A stretch of 11,066 bases of DNA from UBA1672 sp964015995. Its GTDB lineage: Bacteria; Pseudomonadota; Alphaproteobacteria; Micavibrionales; Micavibrionaceae. Numbering within the stretch: position 1 is the stretch's first letter; every line of letters starts with the position of its first letter. The translations under genes and the position numbers were made by a program. Location of the stretch: the NCBI GenBank assembly GCA_964015995.1, contig CAXHFH010000083.1, positions 1-11,066 on the forward strand, written 5' to 3'. A model generated the notes under the pieces. It did no database searches. It was not told the DNA's origin and saw only the letters and a program-made list of their open reading frames with translations. Positions 1-6,292 of the stretch are shown here, in pieces.

Positions 1-45
1 GATACTCAGACGTCTCGTGGGCTCGGAGATGTGTATAAGAGACAG
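1..45 (+). other. Untrimmed Nextera/Tn5 sequencing adapter (artefact)
   Basis: Bases 12-45 match the Nextera transposase read-2 adapter exactly as I know it, including the 19-bp Tn5 mosaic end AGATGTGTATAAGAGACAG at 27-45. The preceding bases fit the library layout: GAT (1-3) is the end of the Illumina P7 oligo and ACTCAGAC (4-11) is an 8-nt index. This is library-preparation DNA joined to the insert. Base 46 is the first genomic base and the contig ends there. Confidence 0.97.
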
Positions 46-84
46 GACATAGGCATTTCTTTTTAAATGAAGCTTCAATACTGA

Positions 85-339
85 CTATTTACGTGCGTCT
101 TGAATGATTTTCAAAGCACCCTCATATTCATTCTGCGGAATTTGGTAAAGATCGTCAGGTGCTTCCATCAAGATCCTTATAATGTATTCATTGTCTATTA
201 TTAATTCCCCATCATCGGGTCTTGGCACTTCAGCAATATAAGGATTGTCATCTTGATTATAGGCAATTCTAACTGGAACACTACCAAGTAAAAAATATTC
301 ATAACGTTGGAGGATGTTTTCTGGTTCTGACGACATCAT
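85..339 (-). CDS. Small acidic protein, immunity-like, paralogue of the next gene upstream
   Basis: An 84-aa protein with no family I recognise. It is strongly acidic (about 17 Asp/Glu against 7 Lys/Arg) and has no signal peptide or membrane segment, so it is probably cytoplasmic. It aligns nearly end to end with the 96-aa product of the upstream gene: P22, Y27, P33, the DDG near residue 43 and the terminal DAR line up with P23, Y28, P34, DGG and EAR there. Two ATG codons are adjacent. A GGGG Shine-Dalgarno at 348-351, inside the end of the upstream gene, sits 8 nt before the first ATG, which I prefer. Only 3 nt separate the two genes, so they are almost certainly co-transcribed and translationally coupled. 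A small acidic protein at the end of a toxin-like operon fits an immunity or antitoxin protein; this is inference. Confidence 0.72.
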   Translation of the reverse strand: MMSSEPENILQRYEYFLLGSVPVRIAYNQDDNPYIAEVPRPDDGELIIDNEYIIRILMEAPDDLYQIPQNEYEGALKIIQDARK

Positions 340-342
340 TTA

Positions 343-633
343 TTAAGCCCCTAAATCCATCCCTTGATCTGTAGATGGCATTCTAGCTTCAACAAATGCC
401 TCAATAACGTCGTCAAAATCATACATATCGTGAATTTCGTGACCTTCATTGTATAACTCCAAAAACACATCTTCTTCCAAAGGCCGCCATTTAAAGCCGC
501 CATCCTGCGTACCGAGACGATGCGCGGCTAACGGCTCTCCATTTTCTGTATAGTCGATGATGATAGGCGTTCCATCATTAGAGAAAAACCGACGATTGGA
601 CCCCTCTACTTGATCCGGCAGCTGTATATCCAT
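343..633 (-). CDS. Small acidic protein, immunity-like, first of a tandem paralogous pair
   Basis: A 96-aa protein with no recognised family. It is very acidic (about 22 Asp/Glu against 6 Lys/Arg) and has no signal peptide or transmembrane stretch. It reads like a compact alpha/beta domain: hydrophobic strand-like segments at residues 21-28 and 47-51, then a helical C-terminal half ending EAFVEAR. The ATG is preceded by a good Shine-Dalgarno (AAGGA, 8 nt spacing). It lies 52 nt downstream of the RelA/SpoT-like gene and 3 nt upstream of its paralogue. The 52-nt gap contains a perfect AT-only dyad, which may allow separate control of the two small genes. By position and charge it is a candidate immunity or antitoxin protein for the RelA/SpoT-like protein, but nothing in the sequence proves that. 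Confidence 0.75.
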   Translation of the reverse strand: MDIQLPDQVEGSNRRFFSNDGTPIIIDYTENGEPLAAHRLGTQDGGFKWRPLEEDVFLELYNEGHEIHDMYDFDDVIEAFVEARMPSTDQGMDLGA

Positions 634-650
634 TTTTAATTTCCTTTCAA

Positions 651-667
651 TATTATTCTTAATAATA
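651..667 (-). repeat. AT-only inverted repeat upstream of the small paralogue pair
   Basis: TATTATT and AATAATA (7 bp, perfect) flank a 3-nt spacer. The repeat sits just upstream of the Shine-Dalgarno of the 96-aa gene, in the only sizeable gap inside the operon. It could be an operator, a weak mRNA hairpin, or chance in AT-rich DNA. TATTAT also resembles a -10 box, but I see no matching -35. Confidence 0.3.
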
Positions 668-685
668 CGCTACAAGCACGGGCAC

Positions 686-1930
686 CTAATCCGGATCGGG
701 AGACAACACCTCTTTTAAACGACTTCTTCCTTGCCTATTGCTAGACACACCTTCTTCGGGTCGATGGTTTTCTAGACTGGCAAAGTGTTTGGATTCCCGA
801 AATTCATAATAACGATCAAAATCAATATTATCCAATCCATATTTAGCACTGGCGTCGTTATGAATTTGATGACAAATTCTTATTACTTGGCCATATAATT
901 TTGTAATCTCAGGCCCCCAGCTTATAGGAACATCAGGATCATTATGATAATCATCCGGGTCATTGAACCTACCCCTCATATATTGCCTACGCTCATAACC
1001 GGAATGAGAAGTAAGTCCATATTTATTATTCATGGCTGTTTTTTTGGCTTCTATTTCTTTTTCGAATGCTTCATGCTGCACCTGAAGCTCAATAATATGA
1101 TAAGGGCGAGCACTATTTTCTAAAGGAATTGCTATATTTGCTTTCAACGCTCTATGCCCATTGGGAGTTGGTTTTTCAAATCTATTTTCCACATCAATAA
1201 TCCGAGCACCATATGGCAATTCAACATCCATAATAAAGCAGCATTCAATAGCTGCACAGAGAAGCCCAACCTCTTCGGCTGTTTGCGCATAAATTCTACC
1301 TCTCCCATAATCCAAAATATCGTCGTAACGGCCTTCTCCGTCAATTCCCTGCTTTTCACCATGGGCTTTATTATGAATTCGAAACTCTCTTTTTAACGGA
1401 CCAGCACTATAGTTTTGGAGTTTTAGAACACCAACCTCATAGCCCCCCATGTCATCATAATCGCTGCGCCCTGCTTGCAAAAAAAACATCGCAACATCGC
1501 GTATCTTTGCTGTCGCTTCCTTGGCGTCAGAAGAATAAGCCTGGCTTTTTGCTTTATCCAAAGCTTGATCCATTGCCTCAGACATTTCTTCTTCGAATGC
1601 AAAGTGCCCTGCTGCTTCAAATTTATGCCGTATCGTCTTAATAAGATCGAAATCAGGCTCTTCAAGACAAAGAGTGACTAAGGATGCCGCAAATTCTGTA
1701 GCCTGAGCTTCTTCTAGTTCAAGAATATGTGCAGCCCAAAGCCCAAAATTCTCAACCATATTCATCTCGACATCAATATCGTGAGTGCCTTCAAAACTAT
1801 TTCCGCGGTTATCTAAAGCAGGTTGGTATTCGGGAAGGCCATCCTGAAAAGGATCGCTATTACCTTGGAATTTTTTATTTACTTCTTTGGCCGAAGGCAT
1901 ACTTCTATCTAGCCCAACGCTTTTACTCAT
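686..1930 (-). CDS. RelA/SpoT-like nucleotidyltransferase-domain protein, putative toxin/effector
   Basis: A 414-aa soluble protein whose middle (about 180-300) carries the ordered motifs of the RelA/SpoT synthetase fold. These are a basic REFRIHNKAH stretch (181-190), DDILDYGRGRI (203-213) matching the family's metal-binding Asp motif, NGHRALK (257-263) at the G-loop, and IELQVQ (280-285) matching the family's EIQxR Glu motif. Enzymes of this fold move pyrophosphate from ATP to GDP/GTP, or in some toxins to adenosine nucleotides or tRNA. The usual G-loop Tyr is His259 here. There is no HD hydrolase, TGS or ACT domain, so this is not a housekeeping Rel. The N-terminal 170 residues are helical, acidic and unrecognised; the C-terminal 110 are polar. 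It starts at ATG 7 nt after the lysozyme-like gene, with a weak GTGAG ribosome site. The two acidic genes downstream suggest a toxin with immunity proteins, compare Tas1/Tis1 or toxSAS modules. Fold moderately sure; role inferred. Confidence 0.7.
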   Translation of the reverse strand: MSKSVGLDRSMPSAKEVNKKFQGNSDPFQDGLPEYQPALDNRGNSFEGTHDIDVEMNMVENFGLWAAHILELEEAQATEFAASLVTLCLEEPDFDLIKTIRHKFEAAGHFAFEEEMSEAMDQALDKAKSQAYSSDAKEATAKIRDVAMFFLQAGRSDYDDMGGYEVGVLKLQNYSAGPLKREFRIHNKAHGEKQGIDGEGRYDDILDYGRGRIYAQTAEEVGLLCAAIECCFIMDVELPYGARIIDVENRFEKPTPNGHRALKANIAIPLENSARPYHIIELQVQHEAFEKEIEAKKTAMNNKYGLTSHSGYERRQYMRGRFNDPDDYHNDPDVPISWGPEITKLYGQVIRICHQIHNDASAKYGLDNIDFDRYYEFRESKHFASLENHRPEEGVSSNRQGRSRLKEVLSPDPD

Positions 1931-1937
1931 AATTAGC

Positions 1938-3182
1938 TCACAATTTCATGCCAGATTCAAAAGTGACATTATCCGTTATTAATTCACTTGTAGATGCATC
2001 CATTGTCACCATAGCGATCTGGTCGGTGCCCTGATTAGTTATGATATCCAATGTGAATGCAGAGGATAAACCATCCGTTATCGGATCAACTTTGCCAGTC
2101 GTGAAGTCGGTACCGTCACCATTTCCAAATATAGAAGTCAGTATTTGTGCCCCAGATTGGGGCGCATTTATTTGATCTGAGACAGAGGCTACCAATGTAG
2201 GGTTTTCTACAGGACCATTCAGCTCCATCTCTTTTGTAGCACGCAAAGCTGCTATAAGATTAGCAGGCGTTTCATGAGCTTTATTTAGGCCATCACCAGC
2301 GTAATAACTACGCCCATTGGCATCTTTGGGCATAGAGGCCCATTCTTTTGAAACTCTTAACATAAAGTCTGTTTCGGAAATTTCACCTTTAAGGAACTTA
2401 TAGTAACCGCGTCCTTCAAGAAGCTTCATAGCCATGCGGTCTTGCATTTCTTCATCAAAACGCTCGTTTCCACTCAACCCCATATCCTCAACAAGACCTC
2501 TCATCGTTTTTCTGATGATTTGATATTTTCCTGCAGCGGATGAATCTGCTCCATTAGCAACACTCTCATCTTGCCATGCAAGCACTTGATTTATACTCAT
2601 TCCTGTCAAATTAATTTCTTTCCCGCCGTAAACTACATTGTAGTTTCCTGCAGATTCCTTTGCCGCAATAACTTCTAGCAAAGGATTTCCAGTTGAGGCA
2701 TGTCGCGATATTACACCCGCAGCGGAGGCAATTTCAGCTTCCGATATTCCACCTGGAGCACTGTTGAATGTTTGTCTTGCAGCTTGAGGAACAGATATTT
2801 CACCTAACCTTAAGCTTTTCACAGTTTCAGAAAATGTTACAGGCTCAAGGCCTGCAACTGCTTTGAAAGTTTCATCTTGTAATTCTAGAAGCGCGTTCGT
2901 TTCTAGGCCAAGTGCCAGCGCTAGTTCATTGGTTGCCTCTTCTGTGGCTAGGGCCTCATCATCCTCGATCCCCATAAATAGTTCCATCAGGTACAAAAAT
3001 CCTGCAGAATCTCTAAACTCTTGTATTTTAACACTATCTCCCTCACGCGCTAAAAGAGCAGCGCGCTGTCTATCCTTTTCTAGTTGGACAAAGTCTTCAG
3101 GTCGAAGCCCATTATCATAGGGTTGATCGCTAACAGCGCTCATTGATCCAGATTCAAAATTGATATCATTCTGATTTGACAT
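1938..3182 (-). CDS. Lysozyme-like (lambda endolysin/GH104-type) protein without signal peptide
   Basis: A 414-aa protein from the preferred ATG. Residues about 165-305 resemble the lambda gpR fold: a candidate catalytic Glu176 in AAKESAGNYN, a SSAAGKYQII stretch (214-223) like STGAGRYQLL of lambda, a helical EEMQDRMAMKLLEGRG segment, and EWASMP (280-285) like IWASLP. Such enzymes cleave the MurNAc-GlcNAc bond of peptidoglycan. The N-terminal 160 residues are helical and acidic and match nothing I know. The C-terminal 90 are rich in Thr, Asp and Gly. There is no signal peptide, so reaching the wall would need a holin, a dedicated secretion system, or release by lysis. A GTG lies 9 nt further upstream, but AGGG spaced 8 nt favours the ATG. 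It is the first gene of the four-gene unit, 7 nt before the RelA/SpoT-like gene. It could be a prophage endolysin remnant, but no other phage genes are visible. Confidence 0.75.
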   Translation of the reverse strand: MSNQNDINFESGSMSAVSDQPYDNGLRPEDFVQLEKDRQRAALLAREGDSVKIQEFRDSAGFLYLMELFMGIEDDEALATEEATNELALALGLETNALLELQDETFKAVAGLEPVTFSETVKSLRLGEISVPQAARQTFNSAPGGISEAEIASAAGVISRHASTGNPLLEVIAAKESAGNYNVVYGGKEINLTGMSINQVLAWQDESVANGADSSAAGKYQIIRKTMRGLVEDMGLSGNERFDEEMQDRMAMKLLEGRGYYKFLKGEISETDFMLRVSKEWASMPKDANGRSYYAGDGLNKAHETPANLIAALRATKEMELNGPVENPTLVASVSDQINAPQSGAQILTSIFGNGDGTDFTTGKVDPITDGLSSAFTLDIITNQGTDQIAMVTMDASTSELITDNVTFESGMKL

Positions 3183-3207
3183 TATTTTCACCCTAGCATT
3201 TTTATAG

Positions 3208-3234
3208 AGGTATTCTTTGATACCTATTTTTTTT
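3208..3234 (+). repeat. Hairpin plus T-tract in the lysozyme-gene leader
   Basis: AGGTAT and ATACCT (perfect 6-bp stem, 6-nt loop) are followed on the plus strand by eight T. This looks like a small intrinsic terminator facing right, although no plus-strand gene lies to its left. On the minus strand it is a leader hairpin about 25 nt before the lysozyme-like gene's ATG. It might block antisense readthrough or influence translation. The stem is short and the call weak. Confidence 0.25.
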
Positions 3235-3257
3235 ATAATCAGCTATATAGGGACCAT

Positions 3258-3285
3258 GCTATAGAAAAACCATGCTCAAAGTCAA
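3258..3285 (-). promoter_or_regulatory. Candidate sigma70 promoter for the lysozyme/RelA-like operon
   Basis: On the minus strand, TTGACT (3285-3280) and TATAGC (3263-3258) are separated by 16 nt. They match the -35 consensus at five of six positions and the -10 at four of six. Transcription would start near 3251 and leave a leader of about 70 nt containing the AGGTAT hairpin. This is the best promoter match in the 190-nt divergent gap. Confidence 0.4.
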
Positions 3286-3374
3286 ATTCTTAGTATTTAT
3301 TAAAGCTGGTATATTTGCGTACTGTCGGAATAAAAATAGAGTTGATTTTATGATAGGGAATTTAGAGTAGTTTA

Positions 3375-3926
3375 ATGAGTAGAATTCTAATCACAGCATT
3401 TGAACCTTTTGGGTTGATCGGGGCTTGGGTTCGCCGTGCAAATGCTAGCGCGCAAGTTATGAGTGAAATAGAAAAAGTCAATGGTGATAGTTTTCTATAT
3501 AAAACATTGCCAACGACAAAAGACGCAATACCTGAGCTTCTAGAAACGTTAGAAGCCGAAAAACCTTCAGGCATATTATCTATGGGAGAGCACCTCCTAG
3601 CGTTTCCTGAGGATATTAAGATAGAACCATATGCTCACGATACTTTCGTTAGCACATTACCTTTACGACATTTGTTTAAAAACAAAGTTCGTTCTGACTT
3701 CGTTTCACAGATGGACGATCAATTAACAAGTAGCCTTATCGGCGGCTATTATTGTAACCAAGTATATTTACAAAGTATGAACTGGGCAACCAAAAATGGA
3801 AACGTACCCGTGGCATTTACTCATATTCCTGTTTTAGGTGACCATGAAGAACATACTGATCAAGTTATTAGTGTTCTACAACATATGAGTGATTATAATA
3901 AAACACTACGGGGCTTGGACCGCTAG
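3375..3926 (+). CDS. Pyroglutamyl-peptidase I-like (peptidase C15 fold) protein, shortened
   Basis: A 183-aa protein of the C15 family, cytosolic cysteine peptidases that remove N-terminal pyroglutamate. It has the opening signature LITAFEPFG (5-13), and NAS in place of the usual NPS (23-25). The catalytic triad is apparently intact: Glu84 in IKIEPYAHD, Cys127 in GGYYCNQVY and His150 in FTHIP. It is shorter than the usual 200-215 aa. The missing piece lies between the Glu and Cys (43 residues here against roughly 60 in typical members), removing the loop that normally precedes the STLP segment, which is still present at 93-96. A trimmed loop near the active site could change substrate choice. 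It starts at ATG with a weak AGAG ribosome site 7 nt upstream. It is divergent from the lysozyme/RelA-like operon, converges on the transporter, and seems to be a single-gene unit. Fold quite sure, activity less so. Confidence 0.78.
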   Translation: MSRILITAFEPFGLIGAWVRRANASAQVMSEIEKVNGDSFLYKTLPTTKDAIPELLETLEAEKPSGILSMGEHLLAFPEDIKIEPYAHDTFVSTLPLRHLFKNKVRSDFVSQMDDQLTSSLIGGYYCNQVYLQSMNWATKNGNVPVAFTHIPVLGDHEEHTDQVISVLQHMSDYNKTLRGLDR

Positions 3927-3957
3927 AAAAGTTTAACGTGGGATATATACGTAACAT

Positions 3958-5622
3958 TTACAGAAAAACCATTAAGGCACCGCAGAATGTTAAAATAACA
4001 TTTGAGAACGCGTAGCTACCAGCATAACCTAATCCAGGCACCTGACTATTCGCCGCTTCGCTCACAAGATTCAAAGATGGTGTGCTTGTCATTGATCCGG
4101 TTATAGACCCTAGCAATAGAGCGGCGTTCATTTTCATCACATAACGGCCAAATAAGAAGGCAATTAAAACAGGTATAATTGTTATGCTCATGCCACACAA
4201 TATAAGCATAAACCCTACCGATGATAAGGCACCCAAGACTTCACTTCCTGCGTTTAAACCTATTGCAGACATAAAGAGTACGATGCCAAAATCCATCATA
4301 ATATTTCTTGCAGCGCGCGGAAAAACACCAAACGTTGGATGAACAGATCTAAAGAACCCAATAAGAATACCAACGATGAGCAACCCTCCGGCGCTCCCCA
4401 ATCCGATTGATATTTCACCGAAATTTATAACAATTGTTCCAAGAAGAAGTCCTAAGGCTACTCCGAGGCATAACGTCAATAAATCTGTTTTTTCTAAATC
4501 AGTTTCAAGCGTTCCCAATGTGTCACTGAGTTTAGTTATGCGCGTATCTTCTCCTATAACTTCTATCTTATCCCCTTTTTGTATTATGGTGTTTTTACTA
4601 ATCGGAAGTTCAATACCTAAGCGCACAATGCCCAATGGAAAACATCCATGTTCTGATTCAAGATGCAGTTCTTGTATTTTTTTTCCAATAAAATCAGACT
4701 GTGTTACCACAATTTCTTTAGTACGAATTCTGAAGTTTAATAGTTCTTTGTCAAAGACTTCTGGCATTTTATTGTTTTTTGCAAGATTATGCTGTGCGAC
4801 TGACGCTATTACTGAAATCACATCATCTTTTTCTAAAACCGTTTCATTCTCCACCTCTATAATTTTTGCATTTCTACGAATGCCTAAAACTGTAAAGTAT
4901 TGTTTTGTCTGTTCTTGAATATGAGCAATTCTTTTGCCAACTAATTTATCGCTATCAATTTTATAGGTCCTAACCATCGGCAAATTATTTTCATTGATGG
5001 ATTTTCTATTCGTCTTAACCGAGGATATTTTCCTGGCTTCCGCAGGTAGATCAATCCGAAAAATTATTGGGATGAATTTAAAAATTAGCATTAACCCGCC
5101 AATTCCGAATAGATAAGTCAAAGAATAAGCAACGCTAATATTCTTAATAGCTTGCTCCTCTGACACACCATTAGCCATTATTACTAAACCACCCCGTACG
5201 GCATCTTGAGCCCCCACAAGGGTCGGCGTGCTTGTTAAAGAACCAGCCAGCATACCAGCGGCCAGCCCAAGCTCCATATCAAAAACAATAGCAAATATCT
5301 GACATAAGGTAACGGCGGAAATAGCAACAATAAATGAAATGGTTACGTATTTTGCTCCGTCAGATGCGAAAGCCGCAAAAAAGCTAGGGCCAGCTTGAAG
5401 GCCCACACAGAATATAAAAATTGTAAATCCGAACGTGGCTAATTCAGGCACCCCCACAAAACCAAATGAACCGAATAAAAGTCCCACAATCAGTACACCG
5501 GTAATACTACCTAGTTTAAATCCTAAAAGATCTATTTTCCCTAGTATATAGCCCATGCTTATAACTGTAAAAATTACAAGCACCTTATCATTAACCAATA
5601 AATCGTATAAGTTTATTTCCAT
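3958..5622 (-). CDS. AspT/YidE-family transporter with two RCK_C domains
   Basis: A 554-aa inner-membrane protein of the aspartate:alanine exchanger (AAE) type. Two homologous membrane halves (about residues 10-190 and 385-554) flank a cytoplasmic centre holding two RCK_C/TrkA-C-like domains (about 216-280 and 300-370, each with a xxGDxIxVI-type end). The halves carry matching family motifs: CVGLQAGP and TSTPTL in the first, AIGLNAGS and TSTPSL in the second. Known members exchange aspartate for alanine or move succinate and other dicarboxylates; the substrate here cannot be read from the sequence. A GTG codon 42 nt upstream would add 14 polar residues, but family members normally begin right at the first hydrophobic helix, so I prefer the ATG reading MEINLYDLL. 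Both starts have poor ribosome sites. It is preceded on the same strand by tRNA-Trp and ends tail to tail with the peptidase-like gene, 31 nt apart, with no clear terminator between. Confidence 0.92.
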   Translation of the reverse strand: MEINLYDLLVNDKVLVIFTVISMGYILGKIDLLGFKLGSITGVLIVGLLFGSFGFVGVPELATFGFTIFIFCVGLQAGPSFFAAFASDGAKYVTISFIVAISAVTLCQIFAIVFDMELGLAAGMLAGSLTSTPTLVGAQDAVRGGLVIMANGVSEEQAIKNISVAYSLTYLFGIGGLMLIFKFIPIIFRIDLPAEARKISSVKTNRKSINENNLPMVRTYKIDSDKLVGKRIAHIQEQTKQYFTVLGIRRNAKIIEVENETVLEKDDVISVIASVAQHNLAKNNKMPEVFDKELLNFRIRTKEIVVTQSDFIGKKIQELHLESEHGCFPLGIVRLGIELPISKNTIIQKGDKIEVIGEDTRITKLSDTLGTLETDLEKTDLLTLCLGVALGLLLGTIVINFGEISIGLGSAGGLLIVGILIGFFRSVHPTFGVFPRAARNIMMDFGIVLFMSAIGLNAGSEVLGALSSVGFMLILCGMSITIIPVLIAFLFGRYVMKMNAALLLGSITGSMTSTPSLNLVSEAANSQVPGLGYAGSYAFSNVILTFCGALMVFL

Positions 5623-5916
5623 TATTTTAGTCGTCTTTTTGATATATTTCGTATGCGCGGACACCTAAAACATCTTTGAAAATAAAGTACAAGATAAAAT
5701 TAAAAATTTAGTGCTGCCATTTACTTTTATAGGGACGTTTCAATCTCAGATAAATTTTGCGACACTACCACAAAAAGTGCCTCAAAAGAAAATGGATGAT
5801 ATTGGGCTTGAAAAACGATGCTCTGCTGTTCGATAGAATGTGATTGATGACGAAACCCCGCAACGCGCAGGCCTCACGGCTAAATATTCTTTATTGTCGG
5901 TGAAACGTATACTGAA
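5623..5916. other. Gap between tRNA-Trp and the transporter gene
   Basis: There is no protein gene here; the only open frames are tiny. A GC-rich weak dyad at 5857-5871 (minus strand CCTGC/GCGGG followed by GTTTCG), about 45 nt after the tRNA, may help end the tRNA transcript, but it has a G-U pair and a poor T-run. The transporter promoter should lie here, yet I find no convincing -35/-10 pair. Confidence 0.4.
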
Positions 5917-5992
5917 TGGCAGGGGCACCAGGACTCGAACCCGGGACCTACGGATTTGGAATCCGTTGCTCTACCAACTGAGCTATACCCCT
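5917..5992 (-). tRNA. trnW: tRNA-Trp (anticodon CCA)
   Basis: A complete 76-nt cloverleaf. The acceptor stem is AGGGGTA/TGCCCCT with one G-U pair. The D-arm reads GCTCAGTTGGTAGAGC, the anticodon stem is ACGGA/TCCGT with loop TTCCAAA, and the T-arm contains GGTTCGAGTCC. The discriminator base is G and CCA is encoded. Anticodon CCA decodes UGG, so it charges tryptophan. A TATGAT -10-like box lies at 6009-6014, 16 nt upstream, with only a poor -35. The common bacterial partners secE/nusG are not downstream; an AspT-type transporter is. Confidence 0.97.
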
Positions 5993-6065
5993 ACATGGTA
6001 AACACTATATCATAAAGAAACATAATGCGTTTGAGACTTTTAAACGAGAACAATATTTTTGTAAA

Positions 6066-6255
6066 CTATTTAGACGTTAATACTTCTTCGATATCTTCTT
6101 TAAGTCTTTGTGCTTCGAGACAATCAGGACAAATTTCCAAGGCCTTAATTAGTGTGCTCTAAGGCTTTTTTATGCGCTTCTTTTGCTACCACGCCTTGCA
6201 AGCAAACCTCCCTATAAGAATGGTTATCGCCTTTTGTGTCTTCTCTCTCTTTCAC
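6066..6255 (-). pseudogene. Small TPR-like gene broken by a one-base frameshift
   Basis: Reading from GTG at 6255, with a good AAGGA Shine-Dalgarno about 6 nt before it, gives KEREDTKGDNHSYREV and onwards to KKALEHTN, then a stop. In the +1 frame, sense resumes at once as LIKALEICPDCLEAQRLKED and ends at a TAG at 6066-6068. Dropping one base near 6149-6152 joins the two into a continuous protein of about 62 aa, AHKKALEH-LIKALEICPDCLEAQ, which has TPR-like helix spacing. The span of 190 nt is 63 codons plus one base, as expected for a single insertion. It lies 37 nt after ggpPS on the same strand. Either the gene is decayed or the assembly has an indel; a true programmed frameshift looks unlikely because no slippery run is present. 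Function unknown. Confidence 0.55.
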
Positions 6256-6292
6256 ACTCTATCCTTGTTTAATTTAAATGTGCGTATAAAGC

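Noticed and set aside
27..45. Tn5-like mosaic end suggesting a natural transposon end
   Set aside because: It is embedded in the full Nextera adapter with index and P7 bases, so it is a library artefact.
3927..3957. ACGT-based dyad between the converging genes as a bidirectional terminator
   Set aside because: The stem is imperfect and there is no T-tract on either side.
4376..4918. 180-codon open frame opposite the transporter gene
   Set aside because: It is antisense to a clear transporter gene and has low-complexity Ser-rich content typical of a shadow frame.
5917..5992. tRNA gene as an integration site for a mobile element
   Set aside because: No integrase is visible and no repeated tRNA 3' end was noticed elsewhere in the window.
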